A stretch of 64,000 nt of DNA, taken from positions 206,953,101 to 207,017,100 of the forward strand of contig NC_134701.1 of NCBI RefSeq assembly GCF_043290135.1, read 5' to 3'. The translations under genes were made by a program, and so were the position numbers. The notes beneath the pieces were generated by a model. That model was not told where the DNA came from. It did no database searches and saw only the letters and a list, made by a program, of their open reading frames with translations. Of this stretch, positions 1 to 10,285 are shown in pieces (the stretch's first letter is position 1; every line of letters begins with the position of its first letter). The DNA comes from Rhipicephalus microplus (lineage: Eukaryota > Arthropoda > Arachnida > Ixodida > Ixodidae).

Positions 1-59
1 AAAGAACAAACTGTGCTTGCACTTGAACCTAAAGTTTACTTTTGATGCAAAACTTGGTG

Positions 60-200
60 ATGGCTAACTAAATAGTAACTATATGCTTAATTCTTAACTT
101 ATTAATTAATTCTATCTTAGCTTAATAATTATTACTAACTTAACTTAATTCTTAACTTAACTCTATGCTTAATTGATAGTAACTATATGCTTACCTCACA
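60..200. repeat. AT-rich CTTAA-type low-complexity tract
   Basis: Short words such as cttaactta and tatgcttaatt recur irregularly, giving a simple AT-rich tract. No coding potential is visible. Confidence 0.6.
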
Positions 201-646
201 GAGGACAACACATTCCTACATTTTCTGTCTTCGAATACAATATTGAGTACCTTGGAATCATGCCATGAGAATTTGACGCACTTGCAGACAGTGGATGATC
301 ATTCACGTCTAAATGGGATATAGTAGCGCTCTCATGTAATACCAGGTGAGTTCCCACGTAAGGCTTGCTACTCCAGTGATCACCAGTGTAACTATGTGGA
401 GCTGTGGCTTCGCATGTATTCAGTCCGCCAAAGAATGACTAATCTGCCCTCAATGGCGTGGTGGGATTGTATTATAATATCAGTCTCCTGATATTATAAT
501 AACAAGATTGGGGGAGGGAACGGTGGTCGCCCAGGGAACCGGTTATCACGCACGTCGAAAATTTGTGGTGGTTAATATATGAAAGAGTTCTATAAAGTCG
601 GTGTGCAAGAACAGCAATTTCTTGCACTCATTTACAGCCCTCAATG
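201..646. other. No recognisable gene
   Basis: Unique-looking sequence. I see no exon, RNA gene or mobile element apart from a small inverted repeat around 471-500 (tattataatatcag and its complement). Confidence 0.4.
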
Positions 647-660
647 CAGTCCTAAAAGTG

Positions 661-898
661 CCCCGCCGTGGTGGTCTAGTGGCTAAGGTACTCAGCCGCT
701 GATCCGCAGGTCGCGGTATCGAAACCCGGCTGCGGCGGCTGCATTTCCTATGGAGGCGGAAATGTTGTAGGCCCGTGTGCTCAGAGTTGGTGCACGTTAA
801 AGAACCCCAGGTGGTCAAAATTTCCGGAGCCCTCTAGTACGGCGTCTCTCATAACGAGACGGTGGCTTTGGGACGTTAAACCCAACATATCAATCAAT
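661..898 (+). mobile_element. tRNA-derived SINE, Ruka-like, full length
   Basis: The head is tRNA-like, with an A-box region (tggtctagtggctaagg) and a degenerate B box (ggtatcgaaaccc). A conserved body follows and the 3' end is aacatatcaatcaatca. The order and words match the other copies in this window and the published tick SINE family Ruka. It is flanked by a perfect 14-bp direct repeat (cagtcctaaaagtg at 647-660 and 899-912), the signature of LINE-driven retrotransposition. Such elements are transcribed by RNA polymerase III and encode no protein. B-box mutations suggest this copy is no longer active. Confidence 0.92.
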
Positions 899-912
899 CA
901 GTCCTAAAAGTG

Positions 913-1214
913 TATTTGCTTTGCGATTATAGCAACAATAAGCCCAGACAGCATGATCGAGTCAGCTGCTTTCTATCAGTGTGGTATCGATGGTGCGTCT
1001 ATAGCAGCTCACTTCATTAGCAAATACGGCCACGGTACCCTTTTTCGACTGAACATGGTGTTCGGGTGCATTTCGCCAAGATGTGCAAGGAAGCAGCTTG
1101 GACTATGTGTCATCCAACGTCTCATAGATTTGCCCCCGCAATATTGTATTTACAACCGGCGCTTGTAACAAGGTGTCGAGGGCACCATAACAGTTTGTTG
1201 TCCGCTACTCACAT
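913..1214. other. No recognisable gene
   Basis: Short ORFs occur but none has a recognisable domain or splice context. Nothing further is seen. Confidence 0.35.
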
Positions 1215-1498
1215 CGTGGACGGTTTGCCGCTTTTCCTTGAGGGAGGGTCCAGGTGAGGAAGCCACGTCGATGACAGAGCGGAAGATCCAGGCCGGCAGG
1301 TCGTTCTCTCGCGAGGCACAGTCTAGCGCGTTGTCACGCGCGTCATGCACGACAGATATCTTCCTCTTCTTCCCCACGAGAGCACCGAACAGATGCACGC
1401 GATTTCCTATCCTCTTTCTTTCTTTATTGTACTTACACAGAGCTGGTCTGCCCTCTGCCAATTCTTCGGAGAACTGGAAAATATCACACAATACTTTT
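1215..1498 (-). other. Weak candidate exon, unidentified
   Basis: On the minus strand an open frame of about 90 codons runs from a possible 3' splice site (ttttccag near 1490) to a possible 5' splice site (gat|gtgagt near 1213). The stretch 1210-1400 is richer in GC than its surroundings. The translation is charged (RKR, KKRK) and resembles no family I know. It may be a chance ORF; the splice signals are the only support. Confidence 0.2.
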
Positions 1499-1499
1499 A

Positions 1500-2149
1500 A
1501 TCATGTGCAAGATATTCTTGCATCAGAACTCGATTTCTAATTACTCCTTTTACAAAAATAGGGTTGACCTCATCGGAGGAAAATATTTTAAGCTTTGGTG
1601 CCTCAGGCTTAGAATACTGCCGCAAGGATGCCTTTGATGTCGTGTGTAATTTCATTATAAATACTCAACGAGTACGATTTTGATCTGGTATTTAAAGTTC
1701 TTCGTCTTTTCGTTAAGTGAAAATTTAAGTTTTCAAAATTATTCTCCTCAGGTTATTACGGCATCTGGAATACAGACTCAAAAGCATTTTCCTTGAAGTT
1801 AAATAGGATATTTTTTGTTCAATTGTCGTTTCATTTATTCATTTTTGATTTTATATTTCATAGCTTACCTGAAATATCATTTAACAGTCTCTACATTCAA
1901 TTCTTGACCAATCCCTCAATGTGGGTACGTTGCCATGTACCTAGGATAGCAAAGCAAAGCAAAGAGAACTGGTCTGGCTGCTTCTCATAACTGTTTATTT
2001 GTGTAGTACACGAGACAACTAAACGTTATCTCATTTCCTGCAACAGATATTTTACGTTGCGGAATGAACAATACTTTAGGTATATTGTTTGCCGACTTCT
2101 ATCTAAATGTACCAAATGTGCTTTTGTTTGGGGATTTGTCCTTTGGCCG
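1500..2149. other. No recognisable gene
   Basis: AT-rich sequence with short ORFs only; nothing recognised. Confidence 0.35.
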
Positions 2150-2166
2150 CAGTGACGGGAAAGTTG

Positions 2167-2451
2167 ATTGATATGTGGGCCCGCTTTCTGCGTCACATAC
2201 GCGCTATAGGTGTTTTACAGCAGAGCTACAACTGCCGTCCCCAAACCACCATATGATTATGAGAGACGCAGTAGTGGAGGGCTCCAGAAATTTTGTCCAA
2301 CTGGTGTTCTTTAACATTCACCCGAATTTGAGCCCACGGGCCTACAACATTTCCGCCTCCATCGGAAATGCAGCCGCCGCAGCCGGGATTCGATCCCGCG
2401 ACCTGCGGGCCAGCAGCCGAGTACGTAAACCACTAGACCACCGCGGCAGGG
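2167..2451 (-). mobile_element. Ruka-like SINE carrying an internal foreign segment
   Basis: Read on the minus strand, the tRNA-like head (B box ggatcgaatcccgg) lies at the high-coordinate end and the tail caacttt-proximal end at 2167. The flanks repeat cagtgacg(g/a)gaa(a/c)gttg at 2150-2166 and 2452-2468, a target-site duplication with about two mismatches. Inside the 3' part, the usual gggacgttaaacccc segment is replaced by about 61 bp (2178-2238) foreign to the SINE. That segment is shared with 3308-3365. The copy is therefore chimeric. Confidence 0.88.
2178..2238. repeat. Dispersed repeat segment, copy inside SINE
   Basis: Begins cccgctttctgcgtcacata and ends agctacaactgccg. A near-identical segment lies at 3308-3365 outside any SINE. 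It is not part of the consensus formed by the other SINE copies here. Confidence 0.75.
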
Positions 2452-2469
2452 CAGTGACGAGAACGTTGC

Positions 2470-3173
2470 CGATGCCTCGGCCGAGTTTATTAAATATTCA
2501 ATGAGATTGAGATTGTAAAGCCAACTCACTCTCATATTTTCAAAATTGCGTATAAATTCCTAAATATTATTTCCTAAATTAAGAAGCTCGGAGTTACTAC
2601 CTTTGTTTGTACTCATCTATTTGTAGTATTTGCGACTTGATTACGTTATTTCTTTCATCTTTAACTGGACAATATTTACTTGAACAATTAAGAATTTCTT
2701 CTGAAAACTTCTGTGCAATGTAAGAATTTCTTCTGTGTGCCACTATGCAAAGGTCTACTCTACTCTACTCTTTTTCCGAGAATGAAAAGTCTGCCAGATC
2801 CCAGACATTGAGGGAACCGAGTTCCTGCGAAGATGTAAGCGAGTATCAAAAATATATATATTTTTAATTTTGCTTTCCAACAAAGCTGTTACGGTCGAGA
2901 TTTTTTTGTGTGTGTTTTAGATTTAAAACTATCATCACCACGAGCCAGTACAAACTCAGTCGCATGGCCAATTCCCCGGGGCAGGTGTGAGCCAAAAATT
3001 TAGGATCTACATCTACATCTATCACCTAAGAAATTTTTGTGGATGGTTCACAAGAGACGATAATACGTGTGCGTTCCTGGTGTGCGCAATGGTTCGTTTA
3101 TGTCTGCCTCAGTTGTTGGTTACGGGAAATTTAGCCGTTGGTCTGAGGCTGGTTTCAGGCTTACGGGTCGGCT
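2470..3173. other. No recognisable gene
   Basis: AT-rich DNA. Weak resemblance of 2080-2166 to 3420-3490 (ggccgcagtgacgggaa versus ggccacagcgacgggaa) suggests an old duplication. No exon or RNA gene seen. Confidence 0.35.
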
Positions 3174-3240
3174 TTATACTCTCCCATAGTAGAGTACCTC
3201 GTACTCGAAATCGTTAACAACTTTTTCAAAACACACATCT
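3174..3240 (+). repeat. Dispersed repeat with GAGTAC hairpin, copy 1
   Basis: Contains ctcccatagtagagtacctc followed by gtactcgaaatc and a stretch ending cacacatc. The core gagtac-ctc-gtactc is a perfect inverted repeat. Related copies lie at 5443-5500, 5796-5856 and 55,150-55,205. Confidence 0.6.
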
Positions 3241-3307
3241 GTGTTTGCGGTCTGTGTGTTCTCTTGTTATATTTTTAGCAGACCAGCGGGGTGAGTCGCG
3301 GAACTGG

Positions 3308-3365
3308 CCCGCTTTCTGCGTCACATACGTGCTATAGGTGTTTTCCAACAAAGCTACAACTGTCG
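3308..3365. repeat. Dispersed repeat segment, copy outside SINE
   Basis: Near-identical to 2178-2238 (cccgctttctgcgtcacata ... agctacaactgtcg). The two copies define a short repeat family independent of the SINE. Confidence 0.7.
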
Positions 3366-4485
3366 GTTTTCCACGTGTCGCAAACATAAAACTGTCACCA
3401 TCATTCACCCGTACTCACTCAATGACCGCTAAATAGGTTTTTTCGGGGCTTTGTCTCTTGGCCACAGCGACGGGAAGATTGCTGACGCATTGCAGGAGTT
3501 CGTCAAAAGTTCAAAAAGATTTAAGTGTTGAAATCATTCTTCGGTAGATTTCATTACTTTTCCTAATTCATTTTCAATTCAAATGCGCTGCTTCATTGCA
3601 TTACACTATAGTTTATTTGCTGTTTCACTATCACATTCGTCTACTTCACCTTTCTTTTTCTTTCTCGTAAATAGATCAATCGTTGTTGTTATTATTGTCA
3701 TTGACGAAGTCTTGTTATTGTTATTAACGAAGTCTTTCATGAAAACTTTCCGGTTCTTGGCCAATTCCCCAGCGTGAATGTGCACCAAATCTACAAGAAA
3801 CTTGACTGCCCAAGCGTTTTGCACAGATGGTTAACGAAAGAAGCTAGCACATTTCTGACAGCTCTGATTACCAAACCTTGCCCACAAGTGAGTGCAAGGC
3901 TCGCTTTTTAGATGCGCAGCACATCTTTGACTAGCCTGTGTAACGCTGTCCTTCCGTGCGTTCATACGAAAGCACTGCAACGCGCTCCTTCTAGCCACCC
4001 CTTTCGCAGTGCGCCCTCACGTCACTCTCGCTCTTGCCTGCCGCGAGCTCGCCGCGGCCACCGCAGTTGCCGCCTTGTTCGTTCCCCTGCAACACCTGCC
4101 GCTACTGCTGCTCGCTCCGCTACCTCGACTGCCGCTCCCTACACAGCCGACGCCACGATAAGGGGAACATGCATCTATCTCGTCTTTGCCAACTTCGATG
4201 TCGAATATCAGCAGGAACCCCTCCGCGTGGAATCGATCACAAGGCCGTGGTATTCAAGGTGAAACGCGCGCCCACACCCGTGTTCACTCTGAAGAAACAA
4301 GACCTACGTCAGTTATTGCTTCAAACGAATCTTCCCGCGCACACCGCCACACACGCGTTAGCGCCGTTCAACCCGTGACGTCACCCGTGCGCAACGCTGT
4401 TGCTTCGCATTCCATCAGAGTTCCCTTTGGGAAGATGGTGAGACTTTTATAAAGGCGGTAGTCTTTCTTGCGATTCTTGAACGCA
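3366..4485. other. No recognisable gene; GC-rich island at 3960-4170
   Basis: Most of this is AT-rich and featureless. About 3960-4170 is strikingly GC-rich with long open frames on several strands, but no motif or splice pair supports coding. Confidence 0.3.
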
Positions 4486-4487
4486 AA

Positions 4488-4546
4488 AATGTCTGTCTCT
4501 CTGTCTGCTTGTCTTTCTGTCTCTCCGTTTGTCTGTCAGCCGATTC
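4488..4546. repeat. (GTCT)n-like microsatellite
   Basis: Interrupted repeats of tgtctctctgtctgcttgtc. Simple-sequence tract. Confidence 0.75.
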
Positions 4547-4621
4547 AGCCACCCGGCCGAAGTTTGAGCGCTCGTGAACGCCAGGACATCTTTTCTGGTG
4601 GCTGTGTTCGTACTTGTGAAC

Positions 4622-4745
4622 ATTGTCGATCAAAAAGCAGATATTACGCATATCTGAGGCAAAACATCAACACGTAAATATTAGGAAGTGTGTTCGTTTA
4701 CTAGAAAATACATAGATACGCAGCTTTAATGACCGCAGTGCTTCT
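4622..4745 (-). repeat. Dispersed repeat (ttctagtaaacg family), copy 1
   Basis: On the minus strand it reads tatgtattttctagtaaacg, then a segment ending tgttttgcctcagatatgcg. Copies with the same word order lie at 7160-7262 (+) and 36,660-36,770 (+). No coding capacity; possibly a MITE or SINE tail. Confidence 0.6.
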
Positions 4746-5442
4746 TAAGCTACACTAAAAATTCAATGCTGCGCATGAAAAAGTGTGTGTTTCATATGCT
4801 GGGCGGAAAATGCAACACAATGCATGAAAGTGAGCACTTCCGAAGATATGATGCAGCCACCTCGTAGTGGCCCTAGACTCTGCACAACTCATGGTGCCCG
4901 ATGGCACTGCCACATGGCTTCCATATCTCACGCAGCACCTCGTCTATTTTTTACCAATAGCAGCCAGATGCGGCTGATTCGAAATAGAGGAGGCGCTGTC
5001 TGCGGCCACACAAGGTGTGAATGGCCACTTGGCCGGGAGACGACTAGCTTCTTTCGACGACATTTGCGGCGAAGCAAAAAGATGCGCGGCCATTTTTTCA
5101 TTCATTCATTCGTTTCTTGCTATGCGCATCAGAGCTACTTTTTTAGGCCCTGTTCCTCGTTCGGGGAATAATTTCCAGCGGACATTTATAAAGCATCATT
5201 CCAAAAATTTCGGTATTGCAGTTACCTGCTCAAAGCATATATGTGAGCATAATTTATTTTTGAAATACGTTTAACTGTACAGGTTAGAGGTAAACACATC
5301 TTGAATAGGCAGCCATACTCTAAAATATAACCAGAGCTAGCCCGGAGGTTTTGATGGTGTATTAGGCTAAGCGTATCCTTACAGAATGCATTTTACAGAT
5401 CAGTACATCAGCGTTATGAATCACAGGACGGCTTTCAGCTGC
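4746..5442. other. No recognisable gene
   Basis: Contains short ORFs without recognisable domains. Nothing else is seen. Confidence 0.35.
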
Positions 5443-5500
5443 CTCATAGTAGATTATCGAGTACTCTAAATCTTAAACCAATTTTTCTAAACACACATCA
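5443..5500 (+). repeat. Dispersed repeat with GAGTAC hairpin, copy 2
   Basis: Reads catagtagattatcgagtac, then a tail ending tctaaacacacatc. It is collinear with 3174-3240, with one hairpin arm decayed. Confidence 0.55.
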
Positions 5501-5609
5501 ATAACGGTCATTTTGACTAGCGTGTGAGCCGAACGCTGTTGTCCTTTTGGCCGACGCCTTAATTTTCGTCAAGAGGGCCTCATCAGGAGTGAGACCCACG
5601 GGATGACTT

Positions 5610-5720
5610 CATGCTCTTCTTTAGTACCAAGTACTCACAATTTTAAACCACGTTTTCTAAGCACACAGACTACCGAGTACTCAAACTTGTTAACCACCGT
5701 TTCTAAACAGTGCCCGAAAC
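5610..5720 (+). repeat. Two decayed tandem copies of the GAGTAC repeat
   Basis: Two successive stretches (accaagtactcacaatttta and taccgagtactcaaacttgt) share the order of the family at 3174-3240, but their hairpins are lost. Confidence 0.4.
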
Positions 5721-5795
5721 CGTCAAACATTTGCCCTAAACATTCGCACCGTAAACCGGAGGGAGCGTGCAACTGGGACAGCTTATTGCTCTCCC

Positions 5796-5856
5796 ATAGA
5801 AGAGTACATCGTACTCTAAATTGTCGAATATTTGTTATAAACACAGCGCATAATAA
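5796..5856 (+). repeat. Dispersed repeat with GAGTAC hairpin, copy 3
   Basis: Reads agaagagtacatcgtactct followed by aaattgtcg. The inverted repeat agagtac-atc-gtactct is perfect, as in the copy at 3174. Confidence 0.6.
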
Positions 5857-6169
5857 TTTAAAAAAAGCATGGTTGAACTATTCCTAATGACATGTATCAG
5901 AAAAGTAAAATGTGTCCTTACAGAAATATTTGAATGTTTACTGTTCAATCGTATAAGAGAGCTTGCTACAGATGCGCAAAGCGCTTCACTTCAGGAAGCG
6001 ACTCCGAATGGGTCAGCTCATTAAAATGAACTGGCTCAGTTCAAAAGCAAACCCCTTCATCAGGGGTTGGTTGTTCCGTATACCTCCCATAGGACGCCTC
6101 AACTCATGACTACAGCGTGCTGGTTGCACCAAATGACCATTCATTTACGACCCTCGCGGGAGGATTCAG

Positions 6170-6325
6170 AGTTACCAATTGCATCGACCATGGCGCACAT
6201 GGTGTGCGTCGTCATGGCAAAACTATGCTTGGTGACAAGTTTCTGTGGCAGCACAGACAAAGCTACGCGGGTGGAGCTTGTGCACATCTGTTACTACGCC
6301 AAGTAATCCGTTTTCGTGCGATTTC
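6170..6325 (+). repeat. Dispersed repeat (tttctgtggcagcacag family), copy 1
   Basis: Shares tttctgtggcagcacag and flanking words (ttactacgcc, caattgca) with 8855-9015, which is inverted relative to it. Together they define a family of at least about 150 bp. Confidence 0.6.
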
Positions 6326-7159
6326 AGTTTCGGTTTCGAAAGCGCATTCAACATGTGCTTCTTAGAACTATATACCACCATGCAATGAATCTTACATTTA
6401 TTTGGCAGAAAATAAGTAAAATGTTCATTTTTAAAGGAAAACCAAACAGGAAGCTTCTTGTAGCATTGTGATTTATTTCAGAAAAAAGAAAGGTATGGCC
6501 GAGCAGGTACAGGGCGATTGGAACAACGCAAACCAAGAAATCATTTCCTAAATTGCAGTGCATACTTGGTCGGCATTATTGTCTGCCTTCGTTTATAACG
6601 CAAGAACATGCTGGAGACGCTCATGTTATTCCTTAAGGGACACAAAGGCAGCGACGAGAAGCAGAAATCTTGACACCGATCGGTCATGAGTGGACGTATG
6701 ATGTTCGTAAACAATATTATCCAGCTGAAACACCGATCACGTATGCAACGCAATTTAGAAAAAAAAACTGGCCCCATATCTGCATGTTAATCTGCAAATG
6801 TCGTCGAAAGATGATAGTCTTGCGAGGGGAGAGAGTGAACAAAACATTTATTTCATGTTCTGCGCAAGAAATCGATGAATGGTACTCCAGAGGCGCTGCG
6901 TTAGAGTGCCTCGAGCGTGCAGTGAAGGCGAATGAGCGCATCAAGTCACGTCACACGTGAGACATGCGCTATCTGGCAGTTTTCTTGGAAAACGAAGCGC
7001 CTGGCTCCGAGACGGGCGTGCGCACCTATCTCAGAGGTGATAAGGTGTAGAACGCAAGGCGACGGGTAAGTGTCACCACCGTGTCGTCTTAGAAAAGCGT
7101 TGGAAACACTCGCTTTTTCGTGCAAGCGTTGCATGGTCAGTGAAGCGTGATAAACACTA
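6326..7159. other. No recognisable gene
   Basis: Around 6794 the words ctgcaaatgtcgtcgaaag and agtct recur at 35,985-36,015, so a further dispersed repeat is present. No exon is recognised. Confidence 0.35.
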
Positions 7160-7262
7160 TGGGCCTTAAAATTACTTATGTATGCATTTTCTAGTAAACG
7201 ACGCACACAGAGAATATATACGTGTTGTTATGGTGCCTCAGAAGTGCGCAATAATTGCTTTT
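7160..7262 (+). repeat. Dispersed repeat (ttctagtaaacg family), copy 2
   Basis: Reads tatgcattttctagtaaacg and continues to tatggtgcctcagaagtgcg. Collinear with the complement of 4622-4745 and with 36,660-36,770. Confidence 0.6.
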
Positions 7263-7454
7263 TAATTTAAAGTTGCACAACTATGAACGCTGAACCTTCA
7301 GCAACATTGGTGGGCGCTGCGGATGGGGTCGTCCGTTTGGGGTATCGGCAGGTGCCGTTCAGAGTACCCGGTACCGTTAAGTGGAGGGTAGACAGACAAA
7401 AATGTTTGCGTCGAAGGTCCCTAAGCAGGGCTATCGTCTTTAATAAAAATTGGG

Positions 7455-7665
7455 AGCATATCCACGGAGTGAATGATGGAGAGTGGGGCGATGCATTCGT
7501 CCGTCCATTCGTTCTTGCTTCCTTCCGTCTGTGCGACCGTCCATGCGTCCATCCGCCCGTCCGCGCGTGCGTCCGTTCCTGCGTTCGTCCATGCATCCAC
7601 CCCTGCGTCCGTTCATGCGTCCATTCATGCATTTCTCTGTGTGTCCGTTCGTCCATCTATTCAAC
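7455..7665. repeat. Degenerate tetranucleotide tract with ggagtgaatgatg border
   Basis: A long interrupted run of gtcc/catc-type tetranucleotides, preceded at 7462 by ccacggagtgaatgatgg. The same border word occurs on both inner edges of the palindrome at 32.7-33.8 kb, so this looks like a related element with only one border preserved. Open frames through it are artefacts of the repeat. Confidence 0.65.
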
Positions 7666-7924
7666 ACTCCAAGTACCACCATCTCGCGTCTTTTCATCAT
7701 ATATTCCCCATATAGAAGCACCGCCGTCCAGCGGACATTCCAAGGACTAAACGAGAGGTGGCACACGCACACTTTTTAACAGCTTGCGCTTCGGGTCTAC
7801 TTCCCACCTTTAACCACCTCGAGTTCATGGTATTTACTAGTTCACTGTATTCATGGCACTGCGGCCCAACACTCGCTAAACCTTTCTAAAACCAAGGAGG
7901 TTACGCCCAGCGAGTATAACGTAG

Positions 7925-8205
7925 CAACCTTTTCCTGGCAGATAGAGCTCAATGTACATGCCAATGGCTGCATGGGAAATAAGAGACAGGAGAATCCGGC
8001 TTTTACTTTCTTACGGCTTGCACCAAGTGCAAGCCGTAATAAAGTAAAAGCCGTAACAACCCTTTCTCTTCAGATAGTGCTCAATGTGCATGCAATGGCT
8101 GCTAATGGGGACCGCAGCGTGCACGTTAACTAAAAGCCGAATGCTCCTGTCTCTCATACCCCATTATCAGCTATTGGCTTGTACATTGAGCACTATTTTT
8201 TGTTG
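7925..8205. repeat. Foldback element with nested 27-bp hairpin
   Basis: The stretch 7925-8003 and the complement of 8136-8202 align over about 65-75 bp (gctcaatgtaca, agagacaggag, cggctttta). Between them lies a nearly perfect hairpin at 7997-8053, with 27-bp arms beginning cggcttttacttt, one mismatch and a 3-nt loop. A further direct copy of the start lies at 8060-8110. No ORF. Probably a non-autonomous foldback or MITE-like repeat. Confidence 0.7.
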
Positions 8206-8854
8206 TTCAACAACGCACAGAAGGAATCTCTCACCGGCACCACCTTAGAGGTCAAAATGTTTGCAGGTCAATGCGTAAGACTGGTTACGTACTACGCGGG
8301 ACGAACGGGTGCCGCTATAAGGAGCTTCGCCCCTAAAAGTTTCATTGGTTTTACGCACAGTTTCCAATCGCACTCTTTCTTCCAAGCAGCTGATGTTGCT
8401 GAAGACTGGTAAGTCTCCGGTGTCACTTTCAAGGTGGCTATAGCGATTAGAGTCCCACTTCCGCTGATGATATCACTTGCACACAAATACTCGGTGATTG
8501 CATGCGCGGTAAGCAAAATATTTCACGGCGCACCACTGTATTCGTTTCTACCTGCTCGATGAATACACATCACCTGACGAACACGCACTCGTACTCCTCG
8601 CTTATAAGCTTCGATGTGAACTTCCTGGAATCCAGTGACGCCGTCGTTGTTTACACGGACAGGAACTAGGTGATATGGCACCTGACAATCAGAAAACTAG
8701 AAACAGCAAAGAACAAAAACCTACATGGGTGATGCTTCTTAATAATAATGCGAGCAATCTTGAACATGATATTTACATCTTTTATTTTTATACTTTCCAT
8801 TAGGCTACGCAGCACACCGAAGTAAGCGTTCGTGGACTACATGCAGAAGCGTAG
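8206..8854. other. No gene; repeat-end motif at about 8318
   Basis: aaggagcttcgcccctaaaa at 8315-8334 matches words in both arms of the 32.7-33.8 kb palindrome (aggggcgaagctcct), so repeat DNA extends here. Otherwise nothing is recognised. Confidence 0.4.
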
Positions 8855-9015
8855 TAAGAAAGGGCGTGCTTGGGCTTCGTAGCCTTGGCTGTGCTGCCAC
8901 AGAAAGTTGTCGCCGAGTATAATTCGTTCATTGACTGTCTCGACAGCAAGTGGGGGTGGGCAGATAACGGAAGCTGCAATGAGCTACGCCGAACAAGTGA
9001 ACCATGCAATTGTTG
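8855..9015 (-). repeat. Dispersed repeat (tttctgtggcagcacag family), copy 2
   Basis: The complement reads caactttctgtggcagcaca and is collinear with 6170-6325. Confidence 0.6.
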
Positions 9016-10107
9016 AAGATGGCTTAATCGGGTAACACGTTTCCCGTGGCTCTGAGGTGTGCTAACCCGCTGATTTCTAGTTTCGCGAAGGTTTAGCGTT
9101 TTCTAAAGGCACTGGGTGAGCACAAGAACTTACACCCATTATTTGAGCAGGTATTGATTCTGAATGAGTACGAGTAAACCCAGTTCTCTGCAAGCCTGAC
9201 TGGACTGACAGAAGTGTGGTGTCGCTTGACTTATTGTTAAAGACGGCAGCCAAGCTCCTGCAGGGAAAATGCGTTTATCGAAAGGCTTGAATTCGAGCTG
9301 GCTTGGTCGCATAATTTTAGCTTCTTTTACTTTTGGCGTGTAGTTCAAACGATGTATAGTAATTAAACATTGATTACTGCTCATGAAATTCTTCTAGCTG
9401 GTCTTTGAAAACTTGTGAGTCGGTACTTCTGATATTTCCACTCAAATACACCTGATCTAACTAATAGCTTCTAAGTAATATCACAGAGAGTGTCGGTGTA
9501 GCCAACGTTGGCGTCATGGCAACGCTGTCGCCCTGACGAGGACAAGTTAACTGGCTGAGACACTATTTCCAGCCACGTTCTTAAAGACCTTCTGATCGCT
9601 TCAAGCCTCTCCGTGCCTCTGAACTTCAGTCTCAATTGGTACCCAAGTGCTCTGTAAGTAAACTATGTGCGCCCCTATAACAAATGGGGTTGAGTCAAAT
9701 ACCATGCGTCCTGCTCGCGGTTGTTGACAACTTTCACATTGGTTCGGATATGCCCCCGTCCCGTGGACAGCCAGACGTTACGAACAGAAGAGTCCACATC
9801 GCCAGCTCGTAACAGCTTCCAAGACTGAAAACTGCTGCAACAAGCGCTTACGTTTCGAAGGTACGATATTCACAGCTACTGCGCAATGTCGAAACAATGA
9901 AGATGCTGGCGAGTTTTCATAAAAGTGGAGTTGTCATAGCCGCTTTCGTTTTCCGTACATTCGTTCTTTCTGCATAAGGTAGAAATTTAGGGGATGATGG
10001 ACACTTGGAGAGGTAAAAAGTCCTTGAACACGGGGGGTCTCTGGAGCCGAAGTTTTGGCGAGTGTCTAGTTTATAGCAGCATCTGCCTATACCTTAGCAC
10101 GTCTCTG
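9016..10107. other. No recognisable gene
   Basis: No exon, RNA gene or element recognised in about 1.1 kb. Confidence 0.35.
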
Positions 10108-10285
10108 TGTGTGCATAGTTTCGTCCACTCTCGCCCAACAAAAGTAGAAGTGGAGGAGAGGGCAAGTGAGTTGGCACCCTGTCCTTTACTTCTTTCTGTC
10201 CCACCCTAACCCTCGTTTTTGCACTTGCCCTCTCCTCCTCTTTTGATTTTATTGATTGGTGGAGAGTAGACGAAACACACAAACG
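10108..10285. repeat. Inverted repeat, about 60-bp arms
   Basis: The left arm (10,108-10,168: gtttcgtccactctcgccc ... ggaggagagggcaagtg) is complementary with interruptions to the right arm (10,221-10,285). The spacer is about 52 bp. Likely a small foldback repeat. Confidence 0.65.

Noticed and set aside
1066..1540. Plus-strand ORFs overlapping the candidate minus-strand exon
   Set aside because: No family resemblance; the minus-strand reading has at least weak splice signals.
3912..4378. GC-rich ORFs of about 115 codons
   Set aside because: Low-complexity Ala/Arg/Ser sequence open in several frames, without homology or splice signals that I can see.
7267..7779. Overlapping ORFs on both strands rich in Arg, Thr, His or Ser
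   Set aside because: Produced by degenerate gtcc-type tetranucleotides; no splice or domain support.
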